Assembly (NCBI GenBank): GCA_002914845.1
Contig: JXTC01000028.1
Span: 954,888 to 1,018,887, forward strand
Origin: Trema orientale
Taxonomy: Eukaryota; Streptophyta; Magnoliopsida; Rosales; Cannabaceae
Direction of reading: 5' to 3'
Length of the DNA stretch: 64,000 nucleotides
Shown here: in pieces, positions 1 to 10,320 of the stretch
Numbering within the stretch: the stretch's first letter is position 1
How the letters are laid out: every line of letters starts with the position of its first letter
The notes under the pieces: generated by a model
Told to the model about the DNA's origin: nothing
Databases searched by the model: none
What the model saw: only the letters and a program-made list of their open reading frames with translations
Translations under genes and position numbers: made by a program

Positions 1-1
1 A

Positions 2-46
2 CCCAACACATGGAATGCTCAGCACTTGAAAAAGTATTATGTATGA
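2..46 (+). CDS. C-terminal end of gypsy pol polyprotein (partial)
   Basis: Frame 2 reads PNTWNAQHLKKYYV followed by TGA. A tail of the form W-N-A-x-x-L-K-x-Y-Y just before the stop is typical of the end of plant Ty3-gypsy integrase/pol polyproteins of the Tat/Athila type. Only these 14 residues lie in the window. The orientation (+) sets the direction of the whole element and makes the large downstream gene antisense to it. Confidence 0.65.
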   Translation, partial: PNTWNAQHLKKYYV

Positions 47-190
47 ACCATGTGTAAAGATTCTTTCTTTTATAATGAGCAGACCCACTTTGATATAGGT
101 CAAACTATCTGCTTTACGGATTTGCTAACAAACCCATTGCCCGCTAGGGTCTGAGCTGAGATAATCAGACCCCTACCACCTCAGTCAACC

Positions 191-475
191 TAAAATCGTA
201 CTATGAGAACAAACGTCGTACAATAAAACACTTGCCGGCGACCCGAGAAAAACGTACGAAGAGGATTGAGCTGTGCAATAACATTCTTGCCAGCAGACCT
301 CAACCTAAAATTGTACTATGGGAACAAACGTCGTGCAATAAAACACTTGCCGGCGACCCGACAAAAACGTACGAAGAGGATAGAGCTGTGCAATCAAAAC
401 CATTGCCAGCAGACCTCGCCCCAAAGTCGTACTATGGGAACAAACGTCGCGCAACAAAACACTTGCCGGCGACCC
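191..475 (+). repeat. Tandem repeat, ~115-bp unit, about 2.5 copies
   Basis: The word CTATGRGAACAAACGTCG recurs at 201, 316 and 432 (periods 115 and 116). Each copy continues through AAAACACTTGCCGGCGACCC, and the first two go on through a shared AAAACGTACGAAGAGGAT segment. The array lies in the untranslated spacer between pol and the antisense gene. Tandem repeats in the 3' untranslated region are a known feature of Tat-lineage elements and can seed satellites. Open frames through this array are by-products of the repetition. Confidence 0.85.
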
Positions 476-538
476 TAAGCGGGTCTCCCAAATAAGGAGG
501 ACTCCAGAGAATCGTAAGGTGACACACTGGGTCTACCT

Positions 539-675
539 GCGGAAGCAGACCCGTGTCAGCCATTCTACCCGTTGGAAACAGACCCCATTGGGTCTGCCCC
601 ATTGGAAGCAGACCTCATTGGATCTGCCCGTTGGAAGCAGACCTCATTGGATCTACCCGTTGGAAGCAGACCCAT
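539..675 (+). repeat. Minisatellite, 29-30-bp unit, about 5 copies
   Basis: Units of the form GTTGGAAGCAGACCTCATTG plus a GATCTGCCC-type tail begin near 541, 571, 601, 630 and 659, so the period is 30 then 29. The core GCAGACC also appears singly elsewhere in the spacer (for example near 81 and 412). This is a second, independent tandem array in the same gypsy 3' spacer. Confidence 0.8.
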
Positions 676-1276
676 GCAGGAAAAAAGGGACAAATAACAG
701 TCGGGGGTAACTTGAAAAAGACAAAATCAACCGCTGTCATTAATAATCACATTACAGATTACAAAGTCAGTCCCTACTTATTAGCAAGCCTTAGGCGAAG
801 ATGCAGAGACACGTCGGAGCGATAGTGCCCCGTCTGTTCCCGATACGAGCCGAGCCCAAGCCTTCTCCTCTGTAACGACGGGTCTAAGCAAGAATTGACC
901 ATCCCTTGCAGTTGACTCCTAGCACGATCATAACGGCGATTACACACCTTCGGCGCTAGAAGAGCCGGAGCTCACATCCCAATTTCTTGAATCGACCTTA
1001 TCAGTCAGAGCACGAGGAGAGTTTAATAATGACTCTAAATCATATACGATTGGCCTAGACCCGGAAGTCGGCCGAACTTCTGACAGGGGAATGGCATCGT
1101 ATATGATATCTGACTCTAATCACAGACAACAGCAAACGAGAAAAAAAGACTCAAAATAAGGCGAGTATATTCATTTCATTATTCAAAGTTGAAGATTACA
1201 AAACAGAATAGCAGAAGGGGCGAGCAGCACCCTATACAAGCCCTACTTCTACATATGTACAGAGGAGCAGAGACCC
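676..1276. other. Gypsy 3' spacer without a recognisable gene
   Basis: No convincing coding region is seen. The stretch holds a pair of related words, CATATACGAT near 1040 and CGTATATGATATCTGACTCT near 1099, that give it a weakly palindromic look, and then runs into the 3' end of the antisense gene. Short open frames here do not match each other or any family I recognise. Confidence 0.5.
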
Positions 1277-4200
1277 TTATTTACCTCCACTGGATGAAGG
1301 AACGCCGGCTTCGGCACCCGGATCGGCTTCGGCCTGAGACGGCATCTCGGGCTCGGACTCACTGGAGAGGACTACAGCACCTGACCCCAGTGATGTACCG
1401 ACACCCGGCTGGCTCGCGGTTGGCTCGTCCTGACCCACGACAGGGACCAGCTCTTTGCCGTCAGAGGCAGATGCAGAGGGCTCACCCTTCTCATCGTCGA
1501 GCATCTTTAATACGTCAGCAGGGTATGTGATGTTAATCTCATCCCCCAGCTGTTGTATGTGGTACCCGACAGAATAGTGGTCCCTCTCGACGCCCTTCTG
1601 CTCGTCGAATTGGTCCGGCGTCACCACATCTGGATGACCTTCGTATTCTCGGTTTTCCCAGCCAGACCTGTAACTTTCAGCAGAAAGGACATCCACCTGC
1701 CTCTGGTACCTCTTTTTCAGCTTCTCAGCGTCCGCCATTCTGTCTCTCAACGCTACCAGCCTGAGCTCCGCCTGGCGCTGCGACAAATCACCCAAAAGGT
1801 TATTAATACCGGCTAGCTCTTCGCGGCGCAAGCGGGTCAGCTCAACATGAGATTTCAGTAACTCATAATGCTCCAAGTGCAGGCGGCCAATTACCTCATT
1901 AGATCGATCGAGTCTGTGCTGCAGAGAATGAGCCTCCAGCTTCGCCTTCGCCTCAACCTTCCTGGCCTTCTTAGCATCATCGATGGCACTGTCCCGAGCT
2001 ATAGTGGCAAGCCCCACCTCAGCTACGGGGCTCAGCCGCTCCTGCTCCTTCAGCTCAGCTTCAGCCTGGGCCAGACCCACAAGCTCGGCCTGAGCACGAA
2101 GGCCGGGAACCTCGGCCTCCAGAGACTGAACCTTTGCGTTCGCTTCAGCCAACCGGCTGGCCAGGTCCTCGCCCTTTGTCTTGGCCTCAGCCAACTGGCC
2201 GGCCAGCTCGTTGCGACTGGCCCTCTCGACACTCAAGGCATGGGCCACCGCGCTGCTGACCCGGGCATCCTCCAAACTCTTGAACAGATCGAAGTCTGCC
2301 CTAAGTGCATTAAGGGTAACCTCGCTCTGTTCTACCACAGCAGTCTTCGCGCCCAGTTGCCTTGCCAGCTCCGCCACTTGCGATGAGTAGAACGACTGGA
2401 CGGCGGTTAACTGCAGGATGAAAAAGTGAAAAGTCAGTGATCATCAAACATTCCACAACCACGAAAACGAAGGACAGACGACCCACACCTGTGCGAGGCT
2501 GCGGCTAGCGACAGCACCCACATTCTCCAGGGTCAGCGACTCCTGCTTGAACTCAGCAGCCGAGCCTCTGCCCCAGATATCGTCCGCATCTGTAGAATGT
2601 GCGTCCACCCCGCCAAAGGCGAGGGCTCCGCCTCCTCCGCCTCCTGCTGACGGCGCTTCAGCAGCATCTCTCGATGCTCCTGAACTGGGGGGGACGGGGG
2701 TAGCGGAGGACGGTGGCGGCGTGGAACGAGCTGACGCATCATCAATAGTAACCAGGACAGTTACCACTTCAGCGACTCCCTCGACCACCTGCGGAGCAGA
2801 CCCATCAGCTTATGATTTTTCGGTCTTTTCTTGACCAGGGCGTCCGGAAGGCCCACTGCGAGCAGACCTCCTCCTCCTCAAGACGGTCAGGGTGGCTCCG
2901 TCATCGTCTTCGCTGCCTGAAGGGGAGGCGGCCTTGCCCTTCTTCGCCAACGGACCCTCTTCCCTTCCGGACGGGTCGACTTCGCGACCCCGCTTCAAGG
3001 GGACCGGCGGAGGGGAAGATAGGCGGGACTTAAGCCTGGGGGCCCCTCCACTCAAATCCGCGATCTCTCCTCGAGGGCGCGCGGAACCAGAACCCGTGAT
3101 CTCTTCTCGAGACCGTGCGGAACCAGAACCTGCGATCTCTTCTCGAGACCGCACGGAACCAGACCCCGTGCTGACCCCCGATCTGGGTCCAACAGGTGGG
3201 GAGTCTGGAGTAGCAGTCCCCCCGGGCTGACCAGAGGACAGCCCGCCACCGTACTTGATTCGCACGGCTGGCGTCTCTTGAGCCTTGGGCTCACCCGCCC
3301 CCGGAGGAGGCGCCACCCCCGGGCACGAACAAACCCTCCGACTCGTCGCCTGGGTCTGCTCTTGGGGTGACAAATCCACGACCCCCAGACTCGTCGTCGG
3401 AGGACACCACCAAACGCCTACCGGTAGGGACCTTGGGTCTGGCTCGGTGGGAAGTGACCCCCCTTCTGGCCGGAGATGGGTCTGTTGAGGACCCAGCGCC
3501 TGCGCCTGCGAACAGAAGCGAGCTATGCGATTAGGAGGGCGACCCCAATTCAATAAGTAAGGATTCATGACAAGAAAGTAAACCTACCTTTGGCCCCCTT
3601 GGGGGCAGTTGCTTCGGCGGCACGGAGTCGATCACATTCTCCGGCCATGAACACTAAGGCCTCCTCGAGCTCGAACCTGGTCGGTGCCACCAGGTCGTCG
3701 GGCCCTGTCGCCTGGGTCGAGGCCATAACCTGACGACCGGCCATCGTGAGGCGGTTCTGCTCGTCTCGATGGAACCGATTCAAGGCAGTGGCATCAAGAC
3801 GGCTCCGGAGATGCTTTGTGATCGCCCAAGAGTCGAGGGGGAAGAGGAGGTACATGACTGCCCTCGGCATCAGATTCATCACCTGAGGGCTCAGCATGGC
3901 CTGGATGTGACGACACTCCTCGGTGGATGATGACACTCCCCGGCGGATCCAAAGATGATGATCCCCTCCAACTCTTGCAACCGCCCCGCCGACGGTCGCG
4001 GCTCGAACCTGCTCTCGTCTGCCGTGCCTGCGCGATACCAAAGGTTAGAAGACGGGAAAATGCTCAGACCAAAGGAAGGACGAGTGCCCGGATACCTACT
4101 GTGTGAGAAAAACGGGGGAATCGGGAAGTGCTCCTCATTCACCAAAAGAGAGCACCACGCCCCTCCAACCGCATATAGCCTGGAGTGGGAATCCCACTGC

Positions 4201-4643
4201 TTGTCAGACCTCGGCAGACCCCAAAAGATGTGCCACCCCGGAAGCAGCTGGAGGTAGAACGTGGGGTAGGAGCTCCTCTTGGGGATCGTGGTCAGCTTGT
4301 AAGCGTAGAAAACTACCTCTAAATCGATATGAGTGTTGAGGAGGATCGACAGGGCCGAAAGCCCCATTAGGATCATGATCCCGTTGGCATTTAGCTGCAT
4401 GGGATGGATCCCGGTCAGGCTAAAGAACTGATGAACGAGGGGAGGAAGAGGGAACCGCAGCCATTCTAGATGCTTCCTCCCCAACACGAGGGAGCCCTCG
4501 GGGGCAGAGGAGCGGAGGTACCAATCAGCCGGCCCCTCAACCCTTTGCAGGGTAACCCCACCGGGGAAGCAGAGCTGCCTCCTCAGCGAGGCAAGCTCGG
4601 AATCAGTGATCGGGCAGAGCATCTGACTCTTATTTGAAGCCAT
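1277..4643 (-). CDS. Antisense spliced gene of the gypsy element, Transposase_28-like (putative gypsy-type transposon protein) with C-terminal coiled coil
   Basis: The gene opens with ATG at 4643 on the - strand. The N-terminal ~180 residues resemble the plant 'putative gypsy type transposon' family (Pfam Transposase_28): FPLPPLVHQFFSLTGIHPMQL, then YLLFPLDSWAI after the first intron. My exon model is 4643-4096, 4027-3588, 3522-2813, 2788-2489 and 2410-1277. The introns at 4095-4028, 3587-3523 and 2488-2411 have GT/AG ends and restore frame exactly. Between exons 3 and 4 there is a TAA at 2812-2810 in the same frame, so either a fourth intron or a disabling stop is present. The middle is low-complexity (Pro/Ser/Arg, tandem GSGSARSREEI-type repeats). 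The last 366 residues are Ala/Glu/Leu-rich coiled coil. Function is unknown; such antisense ORFs are known in Tat elements. Confidence 0.6.
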
Positions 4644-4830
4644 CTCTTCGGACTAAGATCGGAGAATCGAGAGCTCAAAAGCGGAAGAAAGCTAGAAACC
4701 CTAAGTCTGAAACGCTCGAAATTTCTAAGAGGAGAGAAAATGCGCACTTGAGAAATGTTGGTAAAGTGAAAAATGAGCCCGAGCCTCGCTTTTATGGAGG
4801 GGGAACTGAAAGGTCACTGAGGAAGAGAAA
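4644..4830 (-). promoter_or_regulatory. Candidate promoter and 5' UTR of the antisense gene
   Basis: Read on the - strand, the DNA before the ATG at 4643 has a TATA-like CCATAAAAG at 4797-4789. It is followed by a pyrimidine-rich leader carrying CTTAGGGTTTCTAGC near 4700, a telo-box-like AGGGTTT plus CT tracts that are common in plant 5' UTRs. Spacing (TATA ~145 bp before the ATG) is reasonable. This suggests the antisense gene has its own promoter and is not read from the LTR. It is an inference from motifs only. Confidence 0.4.
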
Positions 4831-5241
4831 CCGTGCGATGAGGCCCAAAGCATTCAAAATTCAAAATTTAAAAAAAAAAAACTTAATGAAGGCCAGCACG
4901 CGCTAACATCGGTAACTTGCAAACGGTAGTGATAGTGGCCCATGTGTAGCCTCTGAATTCGCGGACCGAAGTAATGATTTCCCCATTTAATGGCTGCAAC
5001 CCATCAAACAGGGAAATGGGGGCAGTTGTGGGGCTCGCTTTTAGAACATGCGCCACGTAGACATCCCAGTGGCGAGGAACGAAACGGAGAACAATCAAAT
5101 GACACGTGGGCAAAAAAAACCTCTTGGATACCACGAGTGTTTCACGTGACGATGTTTAGGCTCACACTGTCGAAGCGGGTCGAGGCAGAGCCCGTCCAGA
5201 TCCGGGATGGGCCTGGCCCAACCAGACCCTTGTCCCGATAG

Positions 5242-5690
5242 CTGGGGGTCAGGAGCCTCAAGGGTCTTCTGCTAGAAGACCCTCGGGGGCAACGCATAGT
5301 TCCAGACCCAGACAAGATATTTAATGCAATCCTGGGTAGGTGTGCGTATTAAATGCATTCCCCTGGGAGAACGACAGAACTGTAGTCGCCACTCCATGTC
5401 AGGATTCATGTCGGAGCTGGCGACAGGGAGCAAACCGTACCAATCTTAGCCCGTGATTTCGGGAGCGAGCTACGGCGCGGGAAAAGAAACCTCGGAATTG
5501 GATCCCAACTCCAGAGGTATAAGTATCGCTCGCACCGTAATAAACAAGTAAGTAATTTTCCACTTCCTGCTATCTCTCTTCGAACCGATATCTGACTTAA
5601 GCATCGGAGAGTCTTTGCAGGTACCCCCCCGGGCTCCTCTGATCCATCCAGATATCGGGAACAGTCAGAGATAGCAAAGACACGTAGACA
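5242..5690 (+). repeat. Probable 3' LTR of the gypsy element
   Basis: The segment has a TATA-like GGTATAAGTATCGC near 5516 and then the stretch GCATCGGAGAGTCTTTGCAGG near 5601 (key words GCATCGGAG, CTTTGCAGGTACC), which recurs at the 3' part of many plant gypsy LTRs. A CA end lies at 5690 (CACGTAGACA). The left edge is taken at the G-rich GCTGGGGGTC at 5241, a polypurine-like site. Ends are approximate because no 5' LTR is in the window for comparison. The following GTTGGCGAAAACCG looks a little like a primer-binding flank, so the true end could lie further right. Confidence 0.5.
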
Positions 5691-6918
5691 GTTGGCGAAA
5701 ACCGCTCCAACAGCCGCTTGTCCACTTCTCCTTATGGCCAAATTTCCAATAAGTCATATTTGGGAGATAGAAAATAATAAAGCAAAAAATTAACCAAAAA
5801 ATAAAACAGAGAAACAAGAAACTCCAGATGTAGAATAAAAGAATATTTCATCCACATTGTTCCACGCCATCGGCTCCAACAATTCATTGTCTCATTCGCG
5901 AAAAGGTCAAATTCTCAAAAACCATCTCTATTAGTATATTTAGTTAAATACACATATGTCCTTAACATTGCTCCAAATTAAATGATCAATCTCATCATAC
6001 GTGGAAATTTCACTTGGGATAAAATGATATAAGAATATTATATAACTTGATTGGACTAAAAATTTTATCTACATGTCAAACTCCATAATTATTAACTAAT
6101 TGTAATTGTTTTTTTTTTTTTTTTAATTTTCAAGGAAAAGAAGAACCATTGAAGAGCTTAGAAAGTTAGAAGAGGTGCAAAACTTTCTTTCTTTCTTTCT
6201 TTATCTTCTTCTTTTTTTCTTTTTTTTTCATGGAAACATTCGAGAACTAGTTAATGCGGTTCTGTTTAATTAGGGCAACTCTAAAATGCAAACTCGTAAT
6301 TTTGTCGGTGCTGTCATGCATTATATATGTGATATTGACTGTGATTATACAGCAAGCTAAACTAAAGCAATAACCATTATTATCCTTAAAAAAAAAAAAG
6401 ATAAAAATGAAAAGCTAAAGCAACAACCGACATAAAAAAACAAAAAAACAAACCGACACAGGGAAGAAAAGCTCAAAAAGTGAATACTCAATGGTATATG
6501 GATACTATATTCTTTTCAGTTACACACGAGAAAAATTGAGGTCTTGAGAGTTGAAAATTTTTTAAGTCTCTAACAATTCGTAAAGATACAAGCGAAGTAG
6601 ATAATATATTTTTTAAATTTTCACCACTTGGCCATACGCGTAGCGTCTCCACTCTATGAAATATGAATGATTAAATACAATTTTCCAAATTGAAAAGTAA
6701 AAAAAAATAAGCAGCAAAGGTTCACTTTACTTTTTATGGCGATGGTGATCTTGGGACTATAAACCTGACAATAAAAATATTAAATTATTAGAATGAACGA
6801 CTGTTTTATATTTTTTGGATAAAGAATGAACGAATAGTTGTTGCAATAGAACATAAAAGTATTGGAAATAATTTTTTATTTTATTTATAGTTGGTCCTCC
6901 AATTGTTATTACAAAAAA
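5691..6918. other. AT-rich intergenic DNA with one conserved block
   Basis: No gene is seen. Homopolymer and CTTT-type simple repeats occur near 6110-6235. The only notable piece is 6738-6780 (GGCGATGGTGATCTTGGGAC, then TGACAATAAAAAT), which resembles the distal promoter blocks upstream of XTH genes B, C and D (see findings). Confidence 0.6.
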
Positions 6919-7063
6919 TGAGACGCTATAGTAGGGGCGCCCTTACGTAAGGTTCTTGTTTATACACCGTTTGATGGGAATCTGTGGAAAATCTGTTTAT
7001 ACACAGATTCCCATCAAACGGTGTATAAACAGGGCCTTACGTAGGGACGCCTCTACTGCAGAC
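6919..7063. mobile_element. MITE, Mutator-like (9-bp target duplication), copy 1
   Basis: This is a near-complete inverted repeat. The left arm contains GGGCGCCCTTACGTAAGG and TTTATACACCGTTTGATGGG; the right arm is its reverse complement (CCCATCAAACGGTGTATAAA, CCTTACGTAGGGACGCC). It is flanked by identical 9-mers TACAAAAAA at 6910-6918 and 7064-7072. A 9-bp duplication is typical of Mutator-superfamily insertions. A second copy with its own duplication lies at 44372-44515. There is no coding capacity. Confidence 0.85.
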
Positions 7064-7251
7064 TACAAAAAAATTTGATTACTCCTAAAATTTAACTTAT
7101 GTCCCAAGAATAGTAGGTTTGCTTTAGTGCTTATCCACTCGATTATATTTTTCTATAAAAGTGATAGCAATGATCTTTTAAAAAATCCAAATAAATAAAT
7201 TAGAAAAATTACAGGTGCTGATTTTAAGATTAAAACTAAAGCAAAAGTTTG

Positions 7252-8258
7252 CGTTGGAATTATGGCTTGAAATTAAGCCATTTACTGTTGGGCCCAAGGC
7301 CTATTCAAAGTTTTGTTAATTTCTTTTTAAAAAATTTAGGTGGATGTCCAATATTTTAAATTTGATTAAGTATATATTTATTTTTAAAATTTTATAACTA
7401 AATGTCCAGGTATATATATTTTTACATTTGGTAGATAAAGATATCTACCAATTTTAGCTACTGTACTGAAATGTACTGGATATATAATTTTTTATACTTA
7501 GTATATAAAATTTTACACTTGGTATATAAATATATATACCGGACATTTTGCTATAACATTTGACAAAAGGACATTTACTGAAATTAGGCCTAAAATTTAG
7601 TCACATTTCTATAAACCAATTGCTTTTCTGCATATTAGTTACCTCTTCTTTAATCGAGTATTAGTTACTCAAAATTTTTGAGCATATATGTGTGTGTATA
7701 TATATATATATATATATGCTTTATGTGCATTCGTGTGTGACCTAGTATAGCCACTTGGAGGTTTGGAGCATCTTTTGGAATAGGCAGCCACACTGCTTTA
7801 TTGCTGGCTTGTCACTTGGGTTAGAAGTAGTCACACACTCGATAAGGTACGTAGTTGAAATTGATATCTCTGTATACAATTTGTTTTATCTTAATTTTGT
7901 GGGAATTTGGTACAAACAAGTTTTCTGGTTTTATTTCTTTATAGCTTGTTTATTTGTGGGTTCCTTTTGTTATTGGCATCAAGATTGTTATTAAAGCATT
8001 TTTTTTTTGCTTGTGAGAGAGAAATTTGGGTGTATATGAGATTTGGGTGTGAGAAAAATTTTGTCAGATTTTTGTAATCTTCTTTTTGGTTATAGTAGAA
8101 ATTCTTCGCCGTCTCCGACATTGACATAGGCCAAAAGTTAAACCACGATAAATTCTTATGCCACTTATGATTTTTTGTTATTTATATTTTGTCGTAAATC
8201 CAATTAGTTTGGCATTTGACACAATAAATTAGTAATTTGTGCTTCTACTGGCATAATA
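7252..8258 (+). repeat. 5' LTR of copia element 1 (with an internal insertion)
   Basis: It starts GTTGGAATTATGGCTTGAAA and ends TTCTACTGGCATAATA, aligning to 9426-10111 at both ends. It is longer than the 3' LTR because about 270 bp (roughly 7333-7600) between TTTCTTTTTA and ACATTT has no counterpart there. A TGTGTGTATATATATA simple repeat follows at about 7690-7717. Confidence 0.8.
7333..7600. mobile_element. Nested insertion in the copia 1 5' LTR
   Basis: The segment is absent from the paired 3' LTR, so it is a later insertion there or a loss from the 3' copy. It begins AATTTAGGTGGATGTCC and ends near GGACATTTACTGAAATTAGG. Both ends resemble the ends of 43122-43740 (AATTTAGGTAGATGTCCA and GGACATTTCGTTATAA). 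I could not fix the target duplication, so the class is open. Confidence 0.5.
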
Positions 8259-8339
8259 AGTGGTATCAAGAGCTTTAAATTCATTGTTTGTTTTTTATCT
8301 TGTTTTTTGTCAAATTATTTTGGACTTTTGGCTTCTGCA

Positions 8340-9425
8340 ATGGCGATACTGATAAGATATAAAATTGTAAAATTTGACGTGAAGGAATATTTATGAGTCC
8401 GAGTTTGATTGAATTCTTCATTAGTTGGCTATTTGTACACTTTTCATATATTAGTTTGTGGTAAAAAAATTGGTTATTTTACTTCAGTGAGCATCGTGTT
8501 TATGGGACGCAATGTATGGTCAAGTTCTGCCGTTTGTACGATTAATGGCTCAATAGATTGTATCCATTCTGAATTTTAGGGTCCTTCTCCTAATTTAGTC
8601 TTGGGTGTTTCTTAGTATTTTCTAACATTTGGTGATGAATGTGATAATAGTATAAAATATTGTGAGAATCAATTCTATAAGAAGGAAGAGATAGTGAGAC
8701 ACCGCACTATTTGGAAGACACCACAATATTTTTTTGTTGTAGAATATTTGAATTGGACTCTTTTGGGGGAAGCTTGTTGCTTGCTTTCTATTATTTGTTT
8801 GTCGAAAGACTTTTAGATTGAAGCTTTTGGATTTGCTTGCTATTTGGTAAGAAGATCTTCATCAACTGCATTTTTCTTGGAGATTCCATTTGAGATATGG
8901 CTTGGTAATTCTACTAATTTTGGTTGTCCTGCATATGCTCATGTAGATGATGGTATACTTGCGAATGGCAACAATATTCCATGGATTTGAGTTTAGGGTG
9001 AACGACTTTTAGTTGTAGTTTGTTGACCATTGTCACCATGTTTGTTAGTTAGCAGAATTCTTGAATTTGATGAGTTGGCCATCCTATTTGACTTGAGGAA
9101 GTTAGTGTATGCAGATAAAGATCCCGATGTTTTTAAGCAGGTGAAGCTTATAGTTGAAACTTTTGTCAAAATTTTTGGTTATACTATTTTGTTTGTTGTT
9201 AGTATAAAGAGGAGATTGCCTCATTGGTATAGTTTTGCACAATTAGTTTCTTTTATGTTAGCTGTATCAATTATAGTGATAAGGTTAGTTATTGTTTGGT
9301 AGTTCAAGTATTGCTTAGACTTATTTGGTATTATAGACTGGAATTGGCCCTTCAGAATTTTAGAAGAGATGGTGAAAAACTTTCAATTTGTTGGACTTGG
9401 CTTAATTTTGCACCAATGTAGAGAT
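8340..9425 (+). pseudogene. Fragments of copia 1 gag-pol
   Basis: Translated remnants keep the order gag start, integrase core, connection region and RT start, but with large gaps, frameshifts and many stops. The clearest is 8558-8750, whose words match copia integrase (IHSE, GPSP, LGVS, YFLTF, then VRHRTIWKTPQ). From about 9040 to 9420 I cannot assign domains. The open frame at 9030-9302 is a Leu/Val/Phe-rich stretch without a recognised family and is not treated as a gene. Confidence 0.7.
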
Positions 9426-10111
9426 TGTTGGAATTATGGCTTGAAATTAAGCCATTTAGTATTGGGCCCAAGATCTATTACGAGTTTTGTTAATTTCCTT
9501 TTTACATTTAATCAGTTCAGCCAATTGCTTTTCTACACATTAATTACCTCTTCTTTAATTGAGTATTGGTTACTCAAAATTTATGAGCATATATGTGTGT
9601 ATGATCTAGTGTCGCTGCATGGAGGTTTGGAGCACCCTTCGGAATAAGTAGCCACACCACTTTGGTGCTTGCTTGCCGCTTGGGTTAGGAGCAGTCACAC
9701 ACTCGATAAGGTAGCTGAATTTGATATCTCTATATACAATTTGTTCTCTCTTAGTTTTATGAGAATTTGGTACAAACAAGCTTTCCAGTTTTGTTTCTTT
9801 GTAGCTTATTATTTGTGGGTTCCTTTTGTTATTGGCATTAAGATAGTTAACAAAGCATTTTTTTTGCGGTGTTGGATGCTTTTGTGTGAGAGAGATTGGG
9901 TGTATATGGGATTTGGGTACAAAGGAAGTTTTGTCAGATTTTTGTAATCTCTGTTTAATTACAGTGAAAATTCTTCGCCGTCTCCGACTTAGACATAAGC
10001 TAAAAAGTTAAACCACAGTAAATCTTTTTATTATTTATAATTTTTTATTATTTATATTTTATCATAAATCTATGACATTTATTAGTAATTTATGCTTCTA
10101 CTGCCACAACA
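9426..10111 (+). repeat. 3' LTR of copia element 1
   Basis: It is 686 bp from TGTTGGAATTATGG to CTGCCACAACA. It aligns with the 5' LTR through AGCATATATGTGTGT, GATAAGGTA, TTCTTCGCCGTCTCCGAC and AAAGTTAAACCAC. Open frames inside it (9369-9647, 9669-9947) are LTR sequence, not genes. Confidence 0.8.
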
Positions 10112-10320
10112 GTTTCCACACATAATTATTTTCACTACTAACCTAAATAATTAATGCAACAACTGTCCTTGGAATGAAAGGGATAAGAAAGCCACAATGG
10201 CCTTGGTAAATGGTAATTGCCAATTGGTAACAGAGGCCGAAAGTTGCATAGAATAGTCACTGACCAACCCACCCCACCAGGCAGCAGAGGCACCAACTGT
10301 CCAATTTCGTCACGACAGTC

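Larger units (their letters stand above)
1..5690 (+). mobile_element. 3' part of a Tat-like Ty3-gypsy LTR retrotransposon
   Basis: The window opens inside a gypsy element. Seen in order on the + strand: the last 14 codons of pol, a ~1.2-kb spacer with tandem repeats, a gene on the opposite strand, and an LTR-like segment with a TATA box. Extra ORFs in antisense orientation between integrase and the 3' LTR are known for Tat-lineage plant elements (Grande is an example), and this layout fits that lineage. The region is clearly more GC-rich than the AT-rich DNA that follows from about 5750. The 5' part lies outside the window. The lineage is inferred from layout only, because no reverse transcriptase is visible. 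Confidence 0.75.
7252..10111 (+). mobile_element. Decayed Ty1-copia element 1 with both LTRs
   Basis: Two related LTRs (7252-8258 and 9426-10111) flank a primer-binding site TGGTATCAAGAGC at 8261 (initiator-Met tRNA type) and about 1.15 kb of internal remnants. Inside are a gag start resembling MAILIRYKIVKF at 8340, integrase remnants (IHSEF-GPSP near 8558, VRHRTIWKTPQ near 8696), later pol words (ACYLV, FGCPAYAHV near 8850-8950) and GTAGAGATTGTTGG before the 3' LTR. Stops and deletions are everywhere. The flanks GTTTG and GTTTC are possible degenerate target duplications. The element sits between gene A and its distal promoter block. Confidence 0.8.

Noticed and set aside
232-825. Open frames of 60-90 codons at the left end as possible genes
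   Set aside because: They are translations of the 115-bp and 30-bp tandem repeats in several frames, with no conserved start or family.
1189-3488. + strand open frames opposite the antisense gene
   Set aside because: They mirror the GC-rich coding strand; splice-site phases, coiled-coil pattern and domain resemblance support the - strand only.
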